Of a stretch of 64,000 nucleotides of DNA, positions 43,408 to 55,851 are shown piece after piece; the stretch's first letter is position 1; every line of letters begins with the position of its first letter. The DNA is from Davidsoniella eucalypti (taxonomy: Eukaryota; Ascomycota; Sordariomycetes; Microascales; Ceratocystidaceae), in contig RMBW01000019.1 of assembly GCA_004009845.1 (NCBI GenBank), positions 1 through 64,000 on the forward strand, read 5' to 3'. A model generated the notes under the pieces. The model did not search any database. It saw only the letters and a list, made by a program, of their open reading frames with translations, and had not been told where the DNA came from. The position numbers were made by a program, and so were the translations under genes.

Positions 43408-46400
43408 ATGACCTACGTCGCGACGAACGGCTCCGTCGCCGGCAATGGCAAGGCTGGCGATGATTCTGTCCAGTCGACCCCTGCGCCTACAACTACGCCC
43501 ACCAACGGTACTGCAAGCAAGCCTGTATCTACCGAAAATGTCGTCAACGGTACTTCAAACCTGCCAGAACCTGCCGACGATGCCGCTGCTGCTGCCGACG
43601 TGGCCTTGGCTAAGAAGCGCAAGAAGGAAGGCTTGAAGCCTATAATAACAACCGAAACATCATCCTCTGGGTAAGTAGTAGTTTATCTGATTTATATTAT
43701 GTCTTCTTCTTTGGACACCGGACACTCAATCATATTCACCTATCAAGGGAATATAACTATATCATGCCCGGCTTAAAACACTGGACCCCTCCCCTCTCCC
43801 ATCACTATCCTCTTCCTTTCATGACCACAAAGAAAAAAAGCATCCTATCAACTCGCTGTCACTTGACCATGGCATATGCGCATGCGCCATCCACCATGGC
43901 ACCATCTTGTCACGAAGCATGGTCAATTGCCCAGAATCTCAAGGGGACAGACATGCTATTCATATACAGCTCGCCGTTTATTCATCTGACTTTTTTTTTT
44001 GCCGCGTTTTGGCCATTGGCCCAATCAGCCGGAAGAGCTTGGGCGCCTGCGAGACTTGACTTGATTGTCTATCCTTCACGTTAGATCACCCGCATGTTCG
44101 TCAGTAGCGGACCCTGCAGGCCAAATAATCAGTTTCGCCAGTCACAAGCTAGTGTCTTGTTGATCCCATAATTCACGCTATCATAGTATGATCGCTGTGT
44201 TGAAAGATGAAGCATCAAGATTGACGTTGTTCTCATCCTACTTCATTTTTTCCTTACCATGAATGCTGGTATTATCTCAATCACATCCCAGGACTTGCGT
44301 TGGCTTGCCCCTCTTCTACAAAATTCCCCCTCCTCATTGCCGCCAGTAGCTGCTACAAACCCTGGCTTGCCGTCTGGGGCTCCTGTACTCTAGTTACTCT
44401 AGCTGTGCAGCAACCCTTGTTATACCCCCTAGTCCGCCAGAGATACAGATAGGCCACTGGGTTTTTAGGTGCAGGCCACTGTGTTTTGTGCCACTACTGA
44501 GCACTGCACTGTACTGCACTGATGCCGTCAAGTCAACTCTCCGCGCTTTGTTATGCCTGCAATTTTGCTCGCTCTTTGTCTCTTGGATCGCTTGCTCTGC
44601 TTCTCAATTCTGCTTGGCCTGGCTTGCTTGAACCCATTCAATCCCTAGATGCTACCTTTTCTCTCTTCTGCGTCTCTCTCTACCACCGCTTCACCTACTC
44701 TACTCTCTCTTTTTCTGTCGCTTTTTTTCTGGGGGCGGCTTTTCTATGTCTCTAGTCCCACTGTCGTCATTGCTCCCTCTTTTATCTCGGTCCATACCGC
44801 ATCGCCACACACCTCTGCGGCACCATCTTTGCTGTAATTTGATCAGTTTCAATTTCCCCTCAACCCGTACAGTCGAAAGAAAATCTTTCGGGCTGTCTAT
44901 CATATAATCAATCAATATACACTCTGTCTGTGTGTCATCTACCCCGAAAATTGCCGGCACTTTTTTTTCTTCATACCCGGCCCTGTTCCGCTTCTGTCCA
45001 AAGTACTACATATCGCTGCGTTGATTCACACATATACGCAAACTATCTTGAAGAGATATTCTTGCTTTGCTTTGGATCGCAACCCTCCAAAATGCCTGTT
45101 GGAAGCTCCAAAAAGCACCACGCCAAGTCCCGGTATATACACCGACCCTTTTCTTGAAGACACTTGACTCCCTTGTATCTTTATTTTTACTTTTTATGAT
45201 CTGCCCCCAGACACTAGACTTTACATCATATCATATAAATGAAAAGCATATAAAATTCCTTCTTCATAACGTCTAATACTAATATGCCATCTTTTATATA
45301 GCAACCTCCAACCCGGACTAGGCACGCCCACATCTGCATCGTCTGCCGACGAAGGTGCAGGCACCGAAAATACTGCCGACGAGGAAGACTCTGAAGACTA
45401 CTGCAAAGGCGGTTACCATCCTGTCACTATCGGCGAAAACTTCAACAATGGTCGTTACACAGTCGTACGAAAGCTTGGCTGGGGCCATTTCTCAACCGTC
45501 TGGTTATCGCGCGACAACAACTCCGGAAAGCATGTCGCACTCAAAGTAGTCCGTTCTGCCGCCCATTATACCGAAACTGCCATCGACGAGATCAAGCTGC
45601 TCAACAAGATTGTTCAGGCGAATCCTGATCATCCCGGCCGCAAACACGTCGTCAGCCTACTGGACTCTTTTGATCACAAAGGTCCCAATGGCACCCACGT
45701 TTGCATGGTGTTCGAGGTCCTAGGCGAAAACCTGCTAGGTTTGATCAAGCGATGGAACCATCGTGGCATTCCTATGGCTTTTGTCAAGCAGATTACAAAA
45801 CAGGTTTTACTGGGCCTAGACTACTTACATCGTGAATGTGGCATCATCCATACCGATCTTAAGCCAGAAAATGTCCTAATTGACATCGGCGACGTTGAGC
45901 AGATTGTCAAGAAGGTCATCAAGAATGATACCTGCGAAAAGGAAAACAACCGCAATGGCAGAAGACGTCGTCGTACCCTCATTACTGGCAGCCAGCCTCT
46001 TCCCTCACCTCTTCACACTTCATTTAGCCACATTGGAAATCCGTTTGCTTCAGGTTCTGCCAGTCTGGGTCAAGTTTTGGATGGTGATAGTAAGTTTATC
46101 GACTTTACATATCTCAGCAACATGTATACTAATACACCCCTCCTTCAGGCCCAACCAAGGACAAAACCGACGATCAACAAAAGCAAAGAGACAAGACAAC
46201 GTAAGTTTTTTTTCCCCTTCTCCAGCGACTCTGCATTTGTCAAACGTCGCCCCCTAACATCACTTGTTTGATCAGTGATACCCTAAGCAAAGACTTATCT
46301 GATGTGTCCCTCGACAAATCAAGTTCCAACGACAAGCGCAAAGCAGACGACGCATATTTGAACGACATTATCAGCGTCAAGATTGCCGATCTAGGAAATG

Positions 46401-47033
46401 CCTGTTGGGTCAACCATCACTTCACAAACGACATTCAGACTCGTCAATACCGCTCTCCTGAGGTTATCCTCGGCGCAAAATGGGGTGCCAGTACCGATGT
46501 TTGGAGTATGGCAGCAATGGTACGTTAAGTTCAAAAAAAAAAAAAAAAAAAAAAAGCAACGAACTAACACTAATATCTCGCAACTAAAACAGGTCTTCGA
46601 GTTGATCACTGGTGATTACCTTTTCGATCCTCAGTCCGGCACCAAGTACGGTAAAGATGATGATCACATCGCCCAAATCATCGAGCTTCTCGGACCGTTT
46701 CCGAGAACCTTGTGTCTGTCCGGAAAGTGGTCGCAGGAGATTTTCAATCGTAAGGGTGAACTCCGAAATATCCACAGACTTCGTCACTGGGCCCTCCCAG
46801 ACGTATTGCGGGAAAAATATCATTTTAAAGATGCTGATGGAAGAGAAATTTCCGGATTCCTCACCCCGATGCTCGAACTGGTGCCCGAAAAGAGAGCGAA
46901 CGCCGGTGGAATGGCTGGAGATAGTTGGTTGGAGGACACACCAGGTATGCAAGGCGTCAAAATCGAAGGTCTCGAGGTTGGCTCAAGAGGAGAAACTATT
47001 GACGGCTGGGCATGCGAGACTCGCAAGAGATAG
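43408..47033 (+). CDS. sky1: SRPK-type serine/arginine protein kinase (Sky1/Dsk1), long form 595 aa
   Basis: Exons of the long form: 43408-43670, 45302-46089, 46149-46200, 46276-46519 and 46593-47033. SRPKs phosphorylate RS-domain proteins, controlling nuclear import and splicing or mRNA export. The kinase has the glycine loop LGWGHFSTVWL, the lysine in VALKVV, the catalytic loop HTDLKPENVL, the magnesium site in IADLGNACW (DLG in place of DFG) and QTRQYRSPEVILG. The family-specific spacer between the lobes begins at NGRRRRRTLITGSQPLPSP. The first exon adds an 87-residue N terminus ending KKRKKEGLKPIITTE. A second first exon at 45092 gives a 521-residue form. The intron at 46520-46592 contains an A run of over 20. 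Confidence 0.92.
45092..45132 (+). CDS. sky1: Alternative first exon of the SRPK gene (short form, 521 aa)
   Basis: ATG followed by PVGSSKKHHAKS and a GTATAT donor at 45133. It ends in the same phase as the upstream exon at 43670, so both can join the acceptor at 45301/45302: the spliced codon is Arg here and Gly in the long form. No convincing acceptor lies just before this ATG, so a second promoter inside the 1631-base intron is the better explanation than an internal exon. Confidence 0.7.
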
Positions 47034-47948
47034 TCTCATCTCTGCTTGTGAATCATCTATTCATCGCTTATTGCTGCAGTTCCTTCGGCAGCAGGAAAAA
47101 ACAAGCCGTCACTGTCTTTAAATCTTGATTGTCACGGTAGTCTTATGGGCTCTCAGATCATAACGGACATGAACGTCTTGCCACCGAAAATATCTTTGCA
47201 TCTTCTAGCAGCCTCACCTCTTTGCTGCTTATATTATCCCGTCTATTCTCCAGTCTCCAGATGCCATCTGGGCAACACACCTATTATATCACGATCACAT
47301 ACATAAGATGAGGCTTGGAGTTGATAAAAACCTCCGTTGATTGGTAATCTCGTTAGTGATCAAAAACTCAAACGCCTCAAAGAGCCAAATACCCACCCTT
47401 TTTTATACACTCTCAAAAACCATCGTGCTATTATACCCTCCCATCTATCTTATATCTGTCATACGATTTTTTCTAAAGCGAAGCGCTACAATACAACCCG
47501 TCCGAGGCTACTATAATAGTAGTAATAGAACAAATAAGACCCATCTACTTACTTTCCCTACTTGATCATGAGCTATGTCAATTTCTTCCTCTTTCTTTCT
47601 CAGTCAGATTTCAACTGTACCTATCACTCAACATTCAAGGTCGTCAAATTGTGTGTAATATATCCGAGTATGAAGTCATAAAATTACAGATAATACATAT
47701 AGTAATAACGAAGGACCTATCATGATTGTGAATACTATATATATGTAGTAAAACATGAGAAAGATATTTCACTTAATTTTTTTTCGTTATGTCTATTTCG
47801 TTAAAAGTACATAAGAATAATAATGTCATTTATTTCCAAATTCAACGCCTTATTATAAACAATCAAAAAAGGAAAAAGAGCTCCAGAAAGAAAAACCACA
47901 GTATTAAAAATTGGCATTTTATTGTCTTCGAGACAATACAAATATCTC
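47034..47948. other. Convergent 3' region between SRPK gene and iws1
   Basis: AT-rich; no gene recognised. Confidence 0.5.
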
Positions 47949-49398
47949 TTAGTTATTTCGACGCTTAGCTTTGGAAGCCATACGACGGAAAGCATCGATA
48001 CCACTAGCGCCGATAGGACGATGATCTCCATTTGGTCGAACTTCACCAGTAAATGTGCTCACAGGAGCCACGGTATAACTGACAGGACGATCCATGAGGC
48101 GAGCGCGGCCAGAACTGTCTGGAATTGCTAACGCACGCTGGCGTTCGAGTTCGTGTGCGGAAGCAGCTGGACGCTGGGATAAAGTGAATTGCGAACTTTC
48201 CTGGTGTTGTGCAAGTCTGGCAGCTCTAGATAGTTGAAAAAATGCATGTTAGTTCAGGGCCTTGGATAGTGTATAAAAGTGCTTTGAGACTTGAGATATT
48301 AGGAAAATAAGAACGTACTCGTGATCATATGATGCTGTTTCGATATGGCGCTTGCGGTAATCGTCGGTACGACGAAGAATAGGACGACTCCAATCACCAA
48401 CAAGTTTTTCCGCCATTCTCTTGATCGTAACCTCGGGTTTTCTGGATTTAGTATAGAAAAAAACGACTTTTCCTAGACCACTACTAAGAAGAGCTTCTTT
48501 GTCGACGGGTAACTTCATGAGGCCTTGGAATAGTTCACGCTGAATGTTATAGGCGGGGATACTGCCGTCGTATAGAGGTTCGAGGAAGTAGCGTACTGCA
48601 CGTAAAAAGTTGCTGTCGGGATCTACGACGGCGGCTTGTGCGGAACTACGGTTCATCATGGCGGTGACCTGAGGTAATAGGCGTAGTTTGTGTACAGCCG
48701 GTTGGCCGTTTTGACGGGCGTCGTTGTCAGATTGACAAGCACGCTCCATTTGGACAACTAGGTCACTGATTTGTTCATCGATGGGGTCTTCCAGGTCCTG
48801 TAGTTAATTACGTTAGTCCTAGTTGCTTTTTTGACAATACAAGGTATATATATATGTGAATATATCATAAAGTTAAACGTACCAATTCTCCCTTCTTTTT
48901 GCGAACCTTCTTGGGCGCTTTACCTGCTTGGTCTAGCAGATGCTCGAGCTCTTTACGACGGCGTTCTTGGGGGGTTAAGTTTGCAAATTCGTCTTCCTGG
49001 CGTGCTTTCTTGGCCGTAGCTGGTTGAGAATCTTCGTTCCGGCGAGCTTTACGTGGTCTATCGGCGGCTGTGGCACCGGGTCGTGAAACAGATGCGGCTG
49101 AAACATCGGCCATATCGATGTCGTCATCGCGCACTCTCTTCTTTTCGCGCCGGACTTCGCGAGGCTTCTTTTCTGGTTCGGCAATCTTTCTCCGCGCGAC
49201 CTTTAATGTGCGGGCGACACTCTCGTCAATGGTGACTGGACGATCTTCAATGTTGGCCTTGTCTGGATCATACTCTTCGGCATCCGCATCGTCGACTTCG
49301 GATAGAAGATCGTGGTCGTCATCGAGACTAGTGTGGCCAATTTCTTTTTTTGTGATGTTCTCCTCATGGGGAGTTTCGTATTTGGTAGTGTCCGACAT
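47949..49398 (-). CDS. iws1: Transcription elongation factor Iws1/Spn1, 423 aa
   Basis: Exons are 49398-48883, 48797-48319 and 48225-47949; GT-AG introns and a joined frame of 1272 bases. Iws1 binds Spt6 and RNA polymerase II and helps elongation, mRNA processing and chromatin maintenance. The first 170 residues are acidic then basic and probably disordered (LDDDHDLLSEVDDADAEEYD, KKPREVRREKKRVRDDD). The conserved TFIIS N-terminal-like core lies at about 175-315 (NFLRAVRYFLEPLYDGSIPA, LFQGLMKLPVDKEALLSSGL, GDWSRPILRRTDDYRKR). The C-terminal exon carries the family tail RPVSYTVAPVS and ends GIDAFRRMASKAKRRNN. Confidence 0.94.
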
Positions 49399-50292
49399 TG
49401 TGTCTTGGTTATGGAAGAGTGATAGGGTATATATTCCGCCTTATTCGGTTGAATCTCGAAATGTATCAAGAATAAAGGTAGCTGGAATATCTATCTACTC
49501 CCGATTATACTTAGGGTTGGTCTATAGAGAAAGAGAGGAGCAACAAAAATAAAGAAGAAAAAAAGGTGAACGGAATGACAACGGTTGAAGAATGTCAAAG
49601 TAAAATTATAAGCAAATGATGTGTCGTTCAAAATTGTTAGTTCGCCTTCTCTCGTATGGGGTACAAAATTCCAGACAAAATGATCGCTTCAAGTTAGCTA
49701 ACCTTCAACCCTACAGCTAACCATTACCGAATTCGAATTGCGCGACGAGGTTTCGCAGCCTCGTAGCGCACGTGACTTGGCGTATCTCTTACTCCTATAC
49801 CAACAAACCCACATGGATTATGTGGCTACCATTTGTTGTGGCTGGTTGCCCCTACAACAGCTACAGCTTTAAAGGCAAAATAAATAATAGGGAAAAAAAA
49901 CTATAATATCTGTATGCATAACAGTACTAGGCAGGGCACAGGGCACATCATTCTAAACAGGGAGTTCAAGCATAATGGTAGAAGGTCTAGAAAGAAGAAT
50001 ACCCGGAAGTTATTGAGAAACATAGATTATCTGCCTCTTGACAATTTAATTTCAGCTGTTCTTGCACAACGTTCTCATCTTTCATTTAAACCTTAGAAAC
50101 TTGACATCAACCACTGTATATAAGCCATATATATATATATACATCGAGACTACGGGACGGCACAGCACGCATAATCGATCTTGCCGCTTCGCAAACAATA
50201 CAAAGAGGACACAACACGACGGTGCCAAGTATACAGATATACACATACACGCGCGAAACCTCTTACTGCACCACCGACTACTTTGTATCAGC
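49399..50292. other. Divergent promoter region between iws1 and brl1
   Basis: No coding sequence. A short (AT)n tract lies near 50129-50143 ahead of brl1. Confidence 0.5.
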
Positions 50293-51953
50293 ATGGAGCG
50301 ACGTACCTTCGAAGGCCCGATGGAGTGGGAATACCAAGGCACGGGTCCTGTAGACACCAACAGTCCGTTTGCGAAACACGCCAACCGGAGTCTACAACAG
50401 ATCCGGTCGCCAAATCGTAAGTTTCTCGGGATATTGGGCTACGTTAGACATGTGAAGAAGGCTAACACTGGCATCCCCTATAGCATTCGCAACACCGGTA
50501 AAGCCCACCAACAACTCGTTCGCATCTAGCTCCTTCTCTGGTCCGACCTCGACAATCCTTCCTTCAACGCCGTCAAGAGCCTTGCCTATGTCAACAGGCG
50601 GTAGCTTCACTCCCAAATTCCAACCACAGACGGCCCCCCCATTCCGTAATCCAGCCTTCACGACCCCGCGACGCCCATTCTGTAACTCGATCTACTCGGA
50701 GGCGGAATCAAGTCCCGCAATGACCGAGAAGACTTCCGATGTCGAAATGGAAACACCGGAAGCTGATCGCACCGATGATTCGTTCGCCACTATCACTCCT
50801 ACTAAGATCGATAAGCGATACCGATATGTCTCGAAGTCTGCCCGCAGGCCAGGACGCGGAGAGATTCCTCGCGCGCATAAGGAGTTTGACTCCATGGAAG
50901 TTATCCGTCGACGGAAGCGACAGGTGCTTGACCGTGACGTCGGCGGTTCACGATACAGACTAGGCCAATACACCGATGGCTCGGAGTACGAAACTGAAGA
51001 CGAGGAGCGTCCTTTGTCTTCATCTTCTTCAACCGACCCTAACATGCAGCAGCGCCGACGTGAGCGTGTACAGTCGAATACCAGATCGAGTAGCTGGATG
51101 GGAGGCATGCTGAAAGCTATGGAAGAGCATCCGAACGCACCAGAAAACTTCTACAAGTGGATTCAAGTCGGCTTCAACGTTGCCATGATCTCGGGTATCA
51201 TGGTGTTCTGCTGGCAGGTGATCGGTGCTATCAGGTCAGATTTAGACAAGGCCAATGCCACGGCGCGTGCAAACTCGATAAACGAAGTACAGGAGTGCAC
51301 TACCAACTATATCGAAAATCGATGTGGCCAATCTGGCGGCCCTGTGCCCTACTTGCGAGAACGATGCGCCGAGTGGGATATCTGCATGCAGAGAGACGTC
51401 GATGCGGTTATGAGCATTCGTGTAGTCATACGCGAAATAGCGGAGATTGTTAACGAATTTTCCGGAACTATGCAGTTCCGGTCATGGGTAAGTTCTACTA
51501 TGAAATAATGCTCCTTCTTTTCCGTTTGGCATATATATCTAACATCAGTCTACATAGCTTCTTGTTGGTGGCATGTTGTTTATCGCAATGTTTGCCGCTA
51601 ATTTTTCCCTATTCCGAAATCTGCACCCCCGTCCTTCCTCATCAGCCGTTCCGCAAGCACCCGCACATTCTAGTGCCCCCTTCAGTGGCCACCCTGATCC
51701 CAACCAAGGTTACATGTATGTACCGTTACAGACGCCATCATCTCGGAGGCACCTGGCAATCATGGATGATGGCTCGGAGACGGATGAACCTCGTTCCGTA
51801 CGGCCGCCCCGTATGCATGCTCTCATGGCTCCTCCTTCTACTCCAAGCAGTCGAAGAAGTCCCTACAAGAATGAACTTCGAGGCGAGTACCGTGATAGAA
51901 GTATGAGCCCTAGCAAAAGGAGTCCTAGTAAAATGTCGAGTAGCTTTAGATGA
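50293..51953 (+). CDS. brl1: Nuclear envelope protein of the Brl1/Brr6 family, 507 aa
   Basis: Exons are 50293-50416, 50484-51487 and 51558-51953; the joined frame is 1524 bases. Brl1/Brr6 proteins sit in the nuclear envelope and act in nuclear pore complex assembly and membrane lipid balance. The N-terminal 260 residues are polar (MERRTFEGPMEWEYQGTGP, then FATPVKP repeats of FG-adjacent type). Membrane segment 1 is at about 270-292 (NVAMISGIMVFCWQVIGAI). The lumenal loop has four cysteines (313, 322, 336 and 342) that form the family's disulphide pairs. Segment 2 (LLVGGMLFIAMFAANFSLF) starts at 377, right at the last intron. The C-terminal tail is Ser/Arg/Pro-rich. Confidence 0.92.
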
Positions 51954-53682
51954 TGAATCACGAAAAGAAGAAAAAACACCTAGACCTAGAGCTTGCTAAA
52001 AGGTTGGATAATCTTATAAATTGGTAGACTAATTAATGTGAGAGAATGGCTTTTCCCCCCTTCTGAATCGTGGCTTTCTTTAGGCGTGTAAAATTATGTT
52101 GCTGTGTCGTATCTTGATTTGTACGTAAATATACATGGCTTGTTCTCAGTGTTGAATATAGTTCTCGAGGCCCCGTAGAGGCATTTTATTATCGTTGTAC
52201 TGATATAGTTGTATGTGGATTTGAACACGGAAATACATGTATTTGGTGTTGACTATATTATCTATGGCGAGCAGAATGAAAATTAATGAGTGACTGATAG
52301 ATCGAAGTCAAGAAATCCAGTCTAATTATGATAAACCCGTTGTATAATGACACAATAATAACTGTCATATCTAATAAGGATATCTTAGTTGGTCTTAGTT
52401 GGTCTGATAGCAAGCACTAAAAGTGGGCTATACAACAAAACAGGACATGAAATGCCGGTTGATTGACCGATCTGGCATATCATCTAGCCGGATCTTATTA
52501 CTTTAAGAGGCCGATCTTTCTTCTCGGAAAGAAGCTCACGGTTCAGTACTGTGGCATAGTTGTAGGTAAACCGATCAGTCTATAAGAGCTGAATATTGAG
52601 ATAAGCTTGTCTCGGGTGCCCTTGATAGCCAGACTCTGAACCGACAGATGAATCCTTCAATGAAACTACAAGTTTTGAGTCCGATGTGCTTGAGATATCC
52701 GGTTCATGTTTGTTCAAGTGTTGGTACCTTTCTAGTCTAATACAAGATAAGAACGACTCTATTTTCTAGAAATCTATCTTACAAGATGTATACTAACAAC
52801 TAGACAATCCATAAATAGCTCCATAAGATAAATGAATTAAAAAAGAAAAAAGACAATCCATAAATGTTAAGCTAGGGAATGTCGTTTGTAGGATTGGAGC
52901 CATGCGGAAATTAGCATACTAAAGGCGTTTACCCAGCTTAGTGCTTCTCTTATCTCTGCCCTTTCACTTGTATGATAGGAAGTTAGGAATCTAAAGCGAG
53001 GGCTTCGTAGTGTGATTCCTATGTGATAACCGGATGTTATACAACTAAGTGTACCATGGGCACGATATTTTATCTTGAATCGATATGTGTAATTGTGAGA
53101 TATCGGAAATTATTGACATACCAACGTTAAATTTGATGAATCAATGTCCGTTCTTCTATCACAGAATAAACTTAATGACCATGATAGACACTTGTAGCAA
53201 AAAAGAGGTGGGGGTTACATGAGCGCTATCTTTCATTTTCCCCCCTTATACGGCAGATATAGAACACGGACTGAACTTGATATCAATGCCGCCTCCGGGT
53301 GGGAAGCTGATAAGGCACATTGTATAAAGACAGATACTTATTTAGCACAGATGACTACAGGGATAAACGTCGTACGGATCTAATAACATGAGTGATATAG
53401 CTATGTAGCATCCGCCAGTATCTAGACAATAAAAGGTTCCTATCATTTCACAATAATAAACCTTATTTTTTCCTTCAAGTGTCCTCCAGTGGCTTCCGTT
53501 TGTCTTTTATTTTCTTCATTCTCGTTGACCACCTGACACAGGGTCTTTGAGTCGATTTTTGTCTCAAGACTCCCTTCGTATGACAACAGCCATCAGCGGA
53601 TAGATCACTACGACTCGACTTATCACCTCGCGTAGACGAAAACCGGATCGAGATAGTACATCTACCTCAAAATATATTCACT
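51954..53682. other. Intergenic between brl1 and the MFS gene
   Basis: 1.7 kb, AT-rich, both neighbours on the plus strand. It should contain the transporter promoter. Nothing else was recognised. Confidence 0.5.
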
Positions 53683-55232
53683 ATGGAGAAAACCCCAGCA
53701 TCTATTGACGTACCGTCGTCAATACACAGTTCCGAGGGCGTCTCCAAACTTGCCGCTGTCGATGAGACCTTCATCATTGATCCCAAAGCCGAGAGAGCTT
53801 TAGTCTGGAAATTCGATCTACGACTACTGCCAATGCTAGCAGTGATGTACCTGTTCAACTCCCTCGATAAATCCAATCTGGGAAATGCAAAGACCAACGG
53901 TCTCGAGAAAGACCTCCATCTTACTGGCAATCAGTACAATATCATCCTCAGTGTATTCTTTGTCCCATATGTCTTGACGGCTCCGTTTCTGGGAATTGCT
54001 GGAAAGAAGTATGGCCCGCATCTGGTACTTCCTTGCATGATGTTCTGCTTTGGCATTTTCACGTTATTAGTCATCGCGACAAAGAACTTTGCTGGTATCA
54101 TGGCCCTACGTTGGTTCCTAGGCATGGTCGAGTCTGCCTTCTTCCCCCTCGTTATTTACTACCAAACTATGTAAGTACCATGCAAGGCTTTGTCTTTTTA
54201 TACACGAAACTTGAAATCTGACTAGTATAATCCAGGTTTTATCGCCGTGGTGAGCTGGCTCGTAGACTTGCCATCTTCTATGCTGCCCAATCAATCGCAT
54301 CTGCATTTGGTGGGCTTCTAGCCTTTGGTGTATTCCACATCAAGGGCGGCGCCTTGGCTCCGTGGAGATACCTATTCGCTATCGAGGGCTCTGGAACCAT
54401 TCTCGTATCGCTTTTTGCCATGTGGTATCTCCCCAAATCAGCATCTGAAGCTCGCTTTCTTAATGACGAGGAAAAGAAGTTGGCTTATCACCGTATGGCT
54501 ATAGATTCTTCGTCAAAAGTCAACGAGCCCTTCGTTCTCGGCGATGCTATCAAGATCTTCCGACAGCCTACTTCTTTCGTCATCTTAGCTATCCAGATCT
54601 GCCTCGGTGTACCGCTTCAGAGCGTGAACTTGTTCCTACCGCAGATAGTAGCTCGGCTAGGATATGGCCCCGCCAAGACTAACCTATACACTGTAGCACC
54701 CAATGTTTCGGGTGCTGCCATGCTGCTGATTCTAGCATTTGCTTCCGACTACCATCGCGTACGTTTTCCGTATGTGTCTCTTGGTTTCATGTTCACTTTT
54801 ATCGGTATGGTCATCTACGCCGCTATCGACGTGGAGAATGACATCCATGTCGCCTACTTCGCTGCATTCATGATGACATGGGGAACATCTGCGCCTAGTG
54901 TGCTTCTAGATGTGCTGTACAACAACAACATTGCCAATGAAAACCGACGTGTGATGCTGACTTCGGTTGGTGTTCCGATGGCTAATCTGATGGGCGTGGT
55001 GAGTTCCAACATCTTCCAGAACAAGGATGCTCCCAAATATTTCCCGGCTTTGGTGACCACAGCTGCTTTTGGAGGCGTTGGCATGATCATCACTACCCTT
55101 TATGGCTTTTACATGATTTGGGATAACAGAAGACGCGATCGTATCCAGGGCGTCAAGGTCGACCCAACCACTATCCCGACAGAAAAACTAAAAGATGGGC
55201 CAGACTCCTTGGATTATCGCTGGTGCTTGTAG
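53683..55232 (+). CDS. MFS transporter, anion:cation symporter (Dal5/Tna1-like) family, 494 aa
   Basis: Exons are 53683-54170 and 54236-55232, with the donor splitting the ATG of TMFYRRGE. About 12 membrane segments. Family marks are RALVWKFDLRLLPMLAVMYLFNSLDKSNLGNAKTNG (first segment and loop; given here only as a pattern around R40-G75), FLGIAGKKYGPH in the segment 2-3 loop, MALRWFLGMVESAFFPLVIYY and FYRRGELARRLAIFY. Relatives carry allantoate, nicotinate, pantothenate and similar carboxylates into the cell; the substrate here cannot be told from sequence. The cytoplasmic C-terminal tail is short and charged. Confidence 0.92.
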
Positions 55233-55851
55233 GAGGTCATTGATTAAACTATAGAATAAAAAGTCACGAGCCAGACAGGATATTTTCTGTATAAGTCTGG
55301 CGAATACTTGATCTTTCCGAATAGAAGATTTTATCAAGTTTATAAAAGTTATTATCGCAATTAACTATGTTATTTCCCTTTTCAAGTTCGTGTAGAAAAC
55401 CAGAATGCGCGGTCGATGTTCAACGTTTCACAGATATTTGGTAATATGTTGCTCTGTATGCTTAAAGGGGGGTTATGCGCATATGCTGTCTAGTGCACGT
55501 AATTAGTCCGCCATCCTACCCCGTTATCCTAGGCCTCGGCTGAATCGCGATTCTAATTGATTCAAGCTTCAGGGCCGCGGTTGCCAGCGCGTCTGCAAAC
55601 CTTCGAGTTATTATAGCTTCAGTCATTCATTACCCAATACACAGCGCATTGCTCTGATATTTTTGCTTCTTCGATATTCTTTTTTTTTTCAGCAGCTTTA
55701 CTGTTTTCTTTCTCTCTTTCCGATCGTTTCTTTCATTTGTATCTTTTTTTCTAACCGTAATTAATACTCACGACTAATCGCAATCGCTGGCTATCTGCCT
55801 GACTGCCCAACAACCCACCCATCCATCACCAGTAACCACCTCGTCGCAAAT
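55233..55851. other. Intergenic, pex16 promoter region
   Basis: Pyrimidine-rich stretch at 55670-55760 ahead of pex16, as in many fungal promoters. No gene. Confidence 0.5.
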
